From positions 1 to 15,700 of the forward strand of contig JAYKXP010000386.1 of NCBI GenBank assembly GCA_037176845.1: DNA of 15,700 nucleotides, in the 5' to 3' direction. Shown here one piece after another: positions 8,856-15,700 of the stretch. Under the pieces are notes generated by a model. It saw only the letters and a program-made list of their open reading frames with translations, did no database searches and was not told where the DNA came from. Origin of the DNA: Paramarasmius palmivorus. Lineage: Eukaryota; Basidiomycota; Agaricomycetes; Agaricales; Marasmiaceae. Each line of letters starts with the position of its first letter. Position 1 is the stretch's first letter. Both the position numbers and the translations under genes were made by a program.

Positions 8856-9240
8856 GATAATGGCGGGAGTTGTGGAAAGGAAGGGCGCGGACTAAGGGAG
8901 GCCTTGAGGTTTGATATATCATGTCGGACAAAGAGCGCTGCATGAGGCTGAGGCAGTGGAGCATTTTGTGTGGGATAACGTAACCCCCTGAATACTATAG
9001 CAGTGCAGAAAGGCGATGTCTGTGATCAGACAGGAAAGCAGCAGGCTCATGCGCTCAGGGAGTGTTCATGGCCTGACCGTGTGTTGGGAAGGAGGCAGAA
9101 TGTGATGCTTGGACGCTAACGATCAAGGCGTGTTCGCGACGCGTCTAAGCGTTCTGTCTAATCACCATGGTTCAATTCTCTGCAACTTTCTTCCTGTCGA
9201 CCTAGATTCTCTTACTGTCTTCCTGTTCAACAAAATTCTG
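8856..9240. promoter_or_regulatory. Upstream region of the kinase-like gene
   Basis: The minus-strand gene starts at 8855. Its upstream DNA has a TGATATATCA palindrome (about 8920-8930) that could act as a TATA-like element 65-75 bp before the ATG. On the plus strand a good start context (ATCACCATGG, ATG at 9167) opens only a 12-codon frame ending in TAG, so it does not define a gene by itself. There are no other clear elements. Confidence 0.25.
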
Positions 9241-9513
9241 AGATGGAATTAGTGGTACGACTCACTCTACCCAGCGATGAGTTCATTTTACTGACACGCT
9301 TGCTCCACTCTCCCCTTATCCACCGATTTCAACAGCACCATCGACAATGCCAGCTGTCCTATCATTCACAACATTCAGCTCAGCTCCAGACCGACCGACC
9401 GTCCTCTCAGAGTCTCCAATTCCATAGACCTTGTTCGACTTCCCCTACGCCAGTTCCCATACCGACATGCCATCCTCACCAAGAAGAGACACATCCCCAA
9501 CACACTCCTAGGC

Positions 9514-9618
9514 CTCCGACGTTTTGACACAAAAGCCCACTGTCCCATCTCATCGCTACTAATCTTCAACAATTCACGTCGAAACTATGCCTACCTCCTA
9601 CCGGTTTATCAACTCCTC
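9514..9618 (+). repeat. Imperfect direct repeat, copy 1
   Basis: Copy 1 begins with CTCCGACGTTTTGAC, which is perfectly repeated at 9751-9765, and runs to TATCAACTCCTCCA, which recurs as CATCAACTCCTCCA in copy 2. The distance between copies is 237 nt at the left end and 243 nt in the middle (AATTCACGTC against AATTCAAGTC); both are multiples of three, so the copies share a reading frame. Confidence 0.7.
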
Positions 9619-9750
9619 CAACCTGGTGCCGCTCTCCTCCTCCAGAACCCCAAACACGACTACACCAACATATCAGCTCCAGCCAACTCCTCTGTCCTCC
9701 ATTCCGTATTATTCAAGACCTCCAAAGCTACCAACTCCACATCTCGGACA

Positions 9751-9861
9751 CTCCGACGTTTTGACTTGAACTACCGCTCTCCTAACTCAATACTACCGAC
9801 CTTCAGCATCCAAAATTCAAGTCGAAACGACGCATGCCTTCCTGTTCATCAACTCCTCCAG
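9751..9861 (+). repeat. Imperfect direct repeat, copy 2
   Basis: This is the second copy of the module that starts at 9514, with a few substitutions and insertions or deletions in multiples of three. Translated in the shared frame both copies read LRRFD, then NS-x-RN-x-A, then QLLQP. A weaker protein-level echo before copy 1 (HAILTKKRHIPNT against HSVLFKTSKATNS) suggests that the unit is about 80 residues. Confidence 0.7.
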
Positions 9862-9968
9862 CCTTCTCTTACACTCAAAGAGGATACCTTCCGCGGGTGG
9901 ATAGCCATTTTTCCGTCACTGGCTTGTATAGCCGCAAACGGCAAACGTCGAGGAGTTCACACATTCAG

Positions 9969-10192
9969 TGGGCATTTTCGTTCTTCTCTTCGTCTGTATT
10001 ACGCTGATCACTCAGTCGACGTCATCGACCCTGTACTACACTATCGCTCGCTTGAGGGACCTAGAAACAGTCATTTACGGTACGTTCCTCAAATTCATTT
10101 GCTTCCTACGCAGTGCTGATTGGCCCTCTACAGAGTATCGTCTATTCAAAGCTGCAGGTCGAGGGGATGCTCGGGATATGGCTACACTTTGA
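9969..10192 (+). pseudogene. Two exons of a possible membrane protein, incomplete
   Basis: A 3' acceptor (ACATTCAG ending at 9968) opens an exon with one hydrophobic helix (GIFVLLFVCITLIT) followed by STLYYTIARLRDLETVIY. An intron at 10080-10133 (GTACGT, GTGCTGATT branch site, CTACAG) joins in frame to EYRLFKAAGRGDARDMATL and a TGA at 10190-10192. The ending is hydrophilic and Ala/Arg-rich. This reads like the last two exons of a basidiomycete multi-pass membrane protein, but the upstream helices cannot be found in the C-rich DNA before it, so it is probably a fragment. The family cannot be named. Confidence 0.35.
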
Positions 10193-10585
10193 TCATCCTT
10201 GATAATATAGACATCTCGAATCCAAAATGTACAATATCAACATCAACAATAAAATGCCCTGATCAGAACTTTCCGAGCCCAACCCAGAACCAAGACGCGT
10301 GCCAAATTCAGTCTCTCGATACATTATACGTCGGAGAACAGTTGAGCAGATACTGAATCTATGTGTTACCCTCTCGTCGCTATCACGTCTGCGTTTCCTT
10401 CATCCTCTTCGGGTGCCTTCATCTTTCATAGAGCCCACTACGAGTGTTGCTCCGTGACCCAGCATCTCGACGTTCTTATGGATGAGCGCGCTAGATGATC
10501 GTAGGATGACTTGGAGTTTGCGCGTGCGCTATGGGTGCTTCTGGTCCCTTCGGCGGTCACAGTAGGACGGTAGAAGGTTGAAGTA
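10193..10585. other. Intergenic, nothing recognised
   Basis: A 78-codon plus-strand frame (10120-10356) runs into this stretch but has no feature of interest. The rest is interrupted in all frames. Confidence 0.35.
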
Positions 10586-10586
10586 T

Positions 10587-11426
10587 GAGCTGAAAGCTCA
10601 AGGCTCAATGGAGGTAGCGTGTGGGTTGGAGTTTATGGAATACCCATACGGTGATCTGTAGTCAGATAGGTAAATAGCTGCAACAGCGAAAAGACAACCC
10701 GAAGACACAAACCCTGTCCATCCGACACCCACTTCGGCACCAGATGCAGACGCCCAGGTCGCAGAATACTTGAACGTTCGGGTATGCTTCTCGCATACAC
10801 CAACGCAACCCCAACAAGAATAGCTCGCGAGTTCAGTGGTGGGTGTTTCGGGGTAGATCTGTAGAAATTACGTTCAGCGTCAAGGTACGAACGATGCACT
10901 GGTAGGCTTACCTTGAGCTCCAGTACCCAAATCGGCCAACAATAACCCAGAATCTCTTTGGACCCACCGACACCTATTCCGCGTTGCTCGTGTTGCGAAA
11001 TACGCGGCATATGGTCTCTGACGCTGCGACAGTAGACGGGATCGTGATATAATTGTGTAAAAAAGCGATCAACGGTGGTATGCGAGATGTGTAGGCTGAG
11101 AGGAGGATGTAGTGGGTCGTTATCGCAGGGAGTCACCCAGGTTGGTCAAAGGACCGGGAGAAGAGATGACAGTGAGCTGAGGAGATTTTGTTAGTTTTAT
11201 CAGTCAAATATAAGAGAGAAATCTACTCACTTCGTTGCTTTCTAGCCTCCGCATTAGCATCGTTGTGAATAGAGGTTGTAGTTGTTGAGCGAGCCACCGT
11301 TGATTCTGACTGGCAGGCACTTGGTCTGCTCAGCGTCTTTTGCACCCAACCTCTACCTACCTCTACGTCCGATTTGGACTCCCGAAAGCTCTTCAAGACG
11401 TGTATCCCCAAGTTTCGTCGTTTCAA
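10587..11426 (-). pseudogene. Possible three-exon membrane-protein relic
   Basis: Two convincing introns lie on the minus strand: 11230-11177 (GTGAGT, ACTAAC branch site, CTCCTCAG) and 10911-10859 (GTAAGC, GCTGAAC branch site, CTACAG). In one frame the middle exon reads HYILLSAYTSRIPPLIAFLH and TVAASETICRVFRNTS, which recalls a helix pair of basidiomycete seven-helix proteins, but a TGA precedes it and a TAG follows. Another frame gives an open last exon with SCWGCVGVCEK and a hydrophobic GWTGFVSSGCLFAVAAIYL, ending near 10587. No single frame carries through, so I read it as a broken gene. The first part overlaps a plus-strand exon candidate (11317-11517), so the strand is not certain. Confidence 0.35.
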
Positions 11427-11721
11427 AGCCCTGTTTTTTCATCTTCTCTCAAGGCATCTCACCATACAACGTGGCGTGCTTTGTTCATTCTAGAGGCCTA
11501 TTTTTCGGAGTCTCATGGTACGTGCTCACTTGAATATGAGAGCTAGATCAGGCTCAAAGTATATTTTCTCCTCGTTTTCAGTCAATTCCGCTTGGGTTAT
11601 CAATATCCAATACCCAACACCCCAATCGTTGACCGCTATAGCACGGAATACTCTGAAGATCAACCACCAACTTAAGATTCTTGATTCACTCAGACGCAGC
11701 GTTTCAAACCCTCGACGTTGA
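11317..11721 (+). CDS. Two-exon open reading, unknown protein, 5' end missing
   Basis: After a good acceptor (TTCTGACTGGCAG ending at 11316) an exon runs from 11317 to 11517 without a stop. An intron at 11518-11581 (GTACGT to TTTTCAG, 64 nt) joins in frame to an exon ending with TGA at 11719-11721, giving about 112 residues such as TTWRALFILEAYFSESH and LTAIARNTLKINHQLKILDS. There is no ATG in the first exon, so either an upstream exon exists or the start has been lost. No motif is recognised. A minus-strand candidate exon overlaps its start. Confidence 0.35.
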
Positions 11722-11736
11722 CTATTCGGCTTTCAG

Positions 11737-12095
11737 AGTTCGGAATATCGGTCTGCCTAATGCAGAAAAACCTGTATGTCTCGTTTTCTTTCGAAGGATC
11801 TGAAATTTAATCCAGATTCCAGGTCTATCGTACACGACACAGCGGCGCCATATCGTCCAAACTTGCCGTCTCCTTGGGCTATTGAAAGCCCCGGATTCCT
11901 CGAATCAAGAATCTGGCAGCTATACACCCGGAATAAACGCATCTCAGGTCTATATGCCCCCGTTACCATCCTTTTTCACCTCAAAGCCGGGCTATGAAGG
12001 TTCTTCAAATGGGCGTATGAAGATCGTCCGGCTGGTTCCAGAAGTACCATCGAGGCTCAGTTGTTTTCAATCAGGGCCTCAAGGTTCATACTAAT
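11737..12095 (+). other. Further spliceable open segments, unknown
   Basis: A short exon ending at 11773 and an intron at 11774-11822 (GTATGT, TTTAATCC, ATTCCAG; 49 nt) join in one frame to an exon reading SIVHDTAAPYRPNLPSPWAI and onwards to a stop at 11995-11997; an alternative frame stays open to 12094. It may continue the gene at 11317-11721, though that segment ends in TGA before this one begins. No family is recognised. Confidence 0.25.
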
Positions 12096-12720
12096 TCATG
12101 AGAGGTACAGGCTAATTTGTGATTCAGGCGCCTGAGAAGACGACACCTCAACCAGTTTCAATCCCAATTATCCCATAGGCTGACAGTGGCATTTCGTGCT
12201 CGATATTCAGCCCAGCTCGGTAACTTTCTACACTTGTCCACACTCTCAGTCGACTAAATGGTCTCAACTAGCGTTAGTACCGAGCAATTCGTTACGAGGC
12301 AAGATAAAATTTTCGCAATCGAGCGCTCGAGCACCCTTCAGCACACTAATACACCGCATCTCTTCTTCTTACGCTCTTCATTGTGGCACAAGAATCGCTC
12401 TATTCGCGCAAACTAACTCCCCGGAGGGATGTTCATGGTGTCACGTTATCGCGTTGATGACGGACATCGATATATAAATCATAATGCCGTGCTGGATGCG
12501 GCAGAGTTGGTGAGCCTTTTCATTCTTCTTTACTTTCTCCGTGTTTGGCTGATCCTTCATTCGTTCTCGTTAGGTATCAAGAGATTGACTCGAAGAACGC
12601 ATGAGCCTTTACACAGGCATGCTGTTTTTGAGCTGGTATGTCCTGCTAATACATCATCATGGTTGGTGCTAATTCGACCTCCAGAACCTCATCTATTCAA
12701 CGCCGCAATTTAATAGTTGG
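12096..12720 (+). pseudogene. Broken multi-exon segment with two clean introns
   Basis: There is a short frame from ATG 12258 to TAA 12414-12416. In the same frame, after the stop, a segment leads to the donor GTGAGC at 12510. Introns 12510-12573 (GGCTGATCC branch site, TCGTTAG) and 12636-12684 (GTATGT, TGCTAATTC branch site, CCTCCAG) are both typical. The 62-nt exon between them (12574-12635) is open in only one frame, and that frame meets a TAA just upstream. The splice signals therefore suggest a former gene whose reading frame is lost. No product can be named. Confidence 0.3.
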
Positions 12721-13140
12721 AAGATATAGTAGGCGCGGGCGGTATACGCTAGTATACATATACCAGATTCTATGCGGATTCCGAGCATACTTGATCTTTA
12801 GAACCCAATAAATATGGATATCCCGAGTATGGGTGTACAATTGATAATTGATAATCATCAATCGTAATTTACCCTAGCTGCTGCCTGAACCAACATCTAA
12901 ACCAACACACTGGGAAGCCTAGAAATGACCCGTCAGTAGGGTGCCTTCAGGTGAAATTGATAGCTCTTACAAGTAAACGATCGCCGCCAACTTGGCTTTC
13001 TCTTCGCCTAAACATTCTCTTTCCGATAACGCAGTTTTAGTTCCTGTGATCCATGCTCCTTGGAGCTGCTTGGTTCATCCGAGGAGTGGATGCGACCACT
13101 GAGCGCTGAACGTTAACGTTTGAATCCTCGTGATCAATAG
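12721..13140. other. AT-rich intergenic DNA with small inverted repeats
   Basis: The stretch contains GGTATA 12741-12746 with TATACC 12759-12764, an AATAAA word near 12808, and ATTGAT 12847-12852 with ATCAAT 12857-12862 (loop of 4). No gene is seen. Confidence 0.4.
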
Positions 13141-13685
13141 ATGCTGAGGTTAAACCGTGCTCTGTATGGTCGATGTTATGAACAACTTCAGAATGAGCAA
13201 AATGAGCTCTCGTGGCACATTCCGATCAATCCGCAAACTTGAGCCAGCCTTGGAGCTCTCAACAGAGCTTTTACATCCTCTTGACCCTTTCCCGCCTTCC
13301 CAAGATTCCAAGGTTTACGAGTATCGCCTCGTTGCTGCCTGTGATCTGTTTGAGTCCTGCCAGAAGAATCGACAGCCATTCTACGTCAATCTCGCTCTCT
13401 TCGGGCTGGAGAGACTGCCACGATGTACTGAGGTAATCGTAGGAGATGAACAGTATCCTATACGCCTAGTGTCATTGAAGCAGTCTCAAGGTACGTAGGA
13501 TGGACTTACCTGGCATTTTCGACGTGCATTCGCCGACCTGTACCGTCAAAGTCACCTCAGAGTCAGCGATGGAACCTTTTCCCGTCACTCTTCTCGATTC
13601 TTGCCATTCCTCGCGTTTCCAGGACGCTGGGGTTTGCAAGCGTCTTAGCTATTTAAAACTAATTCGACTGCACTGGAACAAGTAG
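13141..13685 (+). other. Unassigned protein-like fragment
   Basis: ATG 13141 opens a 37-codon frame (EQLQNEQNELSWHIPINPQT). From about 13217 another frame stays open and reads protein-like, for example VYEYRLVAACDLFESCQ and RQPFYVNLALFGLERLPR, up to a clean donor (GTACGT) at 13492. A third frame runs from 13500 to 13685. The change of frame without an intron suggests one exon of a decayed gene. The segment with FYVNLALFGLERLPR looks conserved in style, but I cannot place it in a family. Confidence 0.3.
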
Positions 13686-13689
13686 TTCT

Positions 13690-14640
13690 CGTCTCTTCAC
13701 GTCAGATGCCCGAGTCGAATGTTCAACTGTTACTTGAATTTCGCTGGCCTTAGAAGCACCGAAGTCCCGTGGGCAGCCGCTTATTGTGACTGAATCAAAG
13801 TTGCGGGTATCAGCTCATGAGTTCAAGTGTCAGGATGCGATGAACTCACATATTTCGATATAGTCCTTCCTTTGGGCAATAGCCGTCACGCTCCTACGGA
13901 AGAACGTTGAAACTATGCTTCGCGTTTCCGCTGGTGACGGTGAATCCCAGGCATATCATGAGGACTGCCAGGATAGCGGGAGCTTTCGGATAGGGAGAGC
14001 GCTTACTACATGAGGATCAACGTCAGGCGAAAAATGCCCTGGTCTAAACTTGGGTTACATACCGAGGACGGTAGTATGCAATGGCGAGGTCTTGATACTT
14101 CGTTGGATGTCCGAAAGGTATGTCCCTGCAGCATGGTTAACTTGGCTATGAGTTCCGTTCTAGAGGAAAGGTTGGAGGCTGTAATTGATCGAACGACTGC
14201 GGGAATCATGACGATACACTAAAGACACGAACCTTCAAATCACCGTATAGATGCTTTCCAGCGGCTAAAGCCTGATGGGACCAGCTTCTTTCTATGTGCG
14301 ATAGGCAGGTAGATGGGTAACCCAACGACGAAGTGCGCAGCTGCACGGCAAACTGATGGTGGCGTTGTGACCGAACTGCAGCGAAAGTAAACGTCATGAT
14401 GGGGATGTAATGGGAAAAGGCGATGTCGGCCTCGTGTGCAGAAGGAACCGATCTTCATTCTGTGTTTACGACCTGGACCTCCGAATCCCCAACGAGGACC
14501 AGTGGTAGTTTCTGTGTGCGCGAGCCTGGCTATCTTCGGCGAGACAAGGTCAGAGGATGCCATCGCGAATGAAGGCATCGACGATATTCGGGAGGTTATT
14601 TCTAATGAATGGGCCTTGAAGCTTCCATAAACGCCGAGGG
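13690..14640 (-). pseudogene. Minus-strand relic with two typical introns
   Basis: Introns 14062-14006 (GTATGT, GCCTGAC branch site, ATGTAG) and 13849-13790 (GTGAGT, GAGCTGATAC branch site, TTGATTCAG) are well formed. Across the first, one frame reads GHPTKYQDLAIAYYRPR, then SPYPKAPAILAVLMICLGFT, which contains a likely membrane helix, and stops at a TAG soon after. A second frame is open across the other intron (SVTAIAQRKDYIEI, then SGCPRDFGASKASEIQ) to a TAG near 13684. Upstream, a frame with AAGKHLYGDLK (about 14245) may belong to the same gene. The frames do not connect, so a working product is unlikely. The family is not recognised. Confidence 0.3.
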
Positions 14641-14711
14641 AAAATTGAGGAATGTATAGAGATGAGGATAGTCGATGAATGACTAGTTCATGGGAGAACC
14701 AGAATCCCAAA

Positions 14712-15359
14712 CTAACAATATCGCAGTAAGCCAGGATTTGTTACTATCCAACAATCCATCCTAGGTCTGGGAAGAGTAATGAGCGATGCCTGGATGTCGA
14801 ATTGTGCGGTATGTCGAGAGTAGGAGCGCCGAATGAGAAATGAGCCTGCTAGAGGCTGGTAGCGCAGATCTAGGCTCAGCGCAGTCTCTACGATGTAGAG
14901 TGGCACTGAGGATAGTGACCACCTGACGTATCCCCGGGAATTCGATATTTGCCTAGACCAAATGTCATGATCCGTGTTCCCTGTGTGTTCCCCCACTCCA
15001 CGAGACCCTAGTTCGGTATGGAATGCAGAGCATTTCCGAATCGATACAGAGCGCGACTTTGGGGCCAGCAGAATGCATCGGACATTGCGCGTACTGAGAC
15101 GAAAGGAAGATGATGGAAAGATGTGAATCTCGAGCTGATTCCTGGGCACGTTGGTCTTCCAAATGCAAGGAACTTCAGGTAAAGCATCTGTGGTACTATT
15201 TTTCAGTTGAAAGAGACCGATAAAGAAGGTCAATTCAACTACGCACCATGTCTTTTTCGGCCCTTGGTAAGAAGCACAACCACCATGGAACAAGGAGTTG
15301 CTGGCGAATGGGAATGCATCGTTGAAGAATTTATCGCTCTTCCAGACTCTCCAGCACAT
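14712..15359 (-). other. Long unassigned open frame, 215 codons
   Basis: This is the longest uninterrupted frame in the right part of the window. It starts at an ATG in a poor context and has an even, unremarkable composition without domain, signal peptide or repeat. No standard donor site occurs on this strand between 14240 and 15700. The plus strand of the same stretch has scattered donor-like sites (15179, 15266) but no continuous product. It could be a chance frame, a single-exon gene or the shadow of a relic. Confidence 0.2.
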
Positions 15360-15684
15360 AATACGGCTTCACAGCTCCATCGAGGAAGTTTTCCTTCACC
15401 AGCCTGTGAAACAACGCGCCAGCGGACCTTCCTCAGAGGTTTCTGCCATATCCGTCACGATCAGCTGGCCCGTAGCGTTCCACGAAATGCGTCATAACCG
15501 TAGCACCTGGATAGGTGCAAAGGATGTAGGAAGGCGCTCCAGGATAGGGTAGCGTGAGGAGGTACGTGATGTTAGTGTTGACGAGGGGAAGGAGTATGCG
15601 AGATGAACGGCTAAGTGGAGAGGAAGAGCAAGAGTAGGGAGCTCGGAAGGACTGTGTTGGACTGAAAGCTGTTTTCAACATCAA
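15310..15684 (-). other. Open frame continuing past one stop, unassigned
   Basis: A minus-strand frame from 15684 runs 83 codons (VNTNITYLLTLPYPGAPSYI and FVERYGPADRDGYG) to a TGA. In the same frame after that stop it reads RSAGALFHRLVKENFLDGA and KPYYVLESLEER before a TAA. The continuity of protein-like sequence across the TGA is the reason for listing it as a possible relic exon. It is not assigned to a family. Confidence 0.2.
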
Positions 15685-15700
15685 TTAGCGGAAAAGATGG

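Larger units (their letters stand above)
9295..10119 (+). other. Stop-free frame of 274 codons without ATG, in C-rich DNA
   Basis: The frame is open from just after TGA (9292-9294) to a stop at 10117-10119. It contains no ATG. Third positions are mostly pyrimidines, and a roughly 80-residue module containing LRRFD and NSxRNxAxL(L)PVxQLLQP occurs twice in the same frame (from 9514 and from 9751). A preceding 81-nt stretch (9255-9335) looks like an intron (GTACGA, CTGAC branch site, TTCAACAG), but the MELV exon before it (ATG 9243) joins in a different frame. It may be a decayed or rapidly evolving gene, or an artefact of low-G composition. I recognise no family. Confidence 0.3.

Noticed and set aside
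8620..8964. 114-codon minus frame over the start of the kinase-like gene
   Set aside because: Shadow frame of exons 1-2 and intron 1 of the real gene.
9160..9190. tRNA B-box-like GGTTCAATTCT
   Set aside because: No matching A-box, anticodon arm or acceptor stem can be built around it.
9161..9206. Start of a plus-strand gene at ATG 9167
   Set aside because: The start context is very good (ATCACCATGG), but the frame ends after 12 codons in TAG and no good donor lies inside it.
233..9530. Possible inverted repeat between GTCAAAACG near 234 and CGTTTTGAC near 9520
   Set aside because: Only 9 bases match; no terminal inverted repeat or target duplication could be defined.
2934..12010. Shared 14-mer tgaaggttcttcaa near 2936 and 11995
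   Set aside because: One exact match of this length is expected by chance in a window of this size, and the flanks do not align.
13110..13140. tRNA-like GTTTGAATCC
   Set aside because: No pairing 5' half at tRNA distance; isolated B-box-like word.
1..15700. Transposon or retroelement explaining the relics
   Set aside because: I found no reverse transcriptase, integrase, transposase or helicase motif, no long terminal repeats and no matching inverted termini.

Overview
The window looks like chromosomal DNA of a mushroom-forming basidiomycete (Agaricomycetes). The evidence is one well-resolved gene of ten short exons split by nine introns of 49-60 nt with GT-AG ends and mostly CTNA-like branch points, the relation of its product to a protein family I know only from Agaricales-type genomes, and two further reading tracks whose closest relatives in memory are fungal MAPEG and GNAT proteins. 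There are no operons, bacterial ribosome binding sites, phage genes, CRISPR arrays or recognisable transposase/reverse transcriptase motifs.

Layout. 1-4200: no gene I can name; a C-rich, G-poor stretch (1-970), mixed open frames on both strands, a pyrimidine-rich block (2950-3780) and an AT-rich stretch (3880-4130). 4230-4960 (minus): a broken copy of a MAPEG / microsomal glutathione S-transferase 3-like gene, with most of its introns still readable. 5602-6388 (minus): a broken copy of a GNAT N-acetyltransferase with a membrane-segment insertion. 6598-8855 (minus): the one clearly intact gene, 594 codons in ten exons, a lineage-specific protein with a degenerate kinase-like N-lobe. 9240-10192 (plus): a C-rich open region carrying an in-frame duplicated module, followed by two exons of a possible membrane protein. 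10590-15700: many segments with perfect-looking short introns but no continuous long product on either strand, most easily read as further gene relics or unrecognised rapidly evolving genes.

The main message is a gene-poor, relic-rich stretch around one intact member of an expanded Agaricomycete family. The two relics and the intact gene lie on the same strand in a row, but nothing suggests they work together: the relics are a detoxification-type membrane enzyme and an acetyltransferase, the intact gene is of unknown role. All identifications rest on reading by eye; none has been tested by database search.
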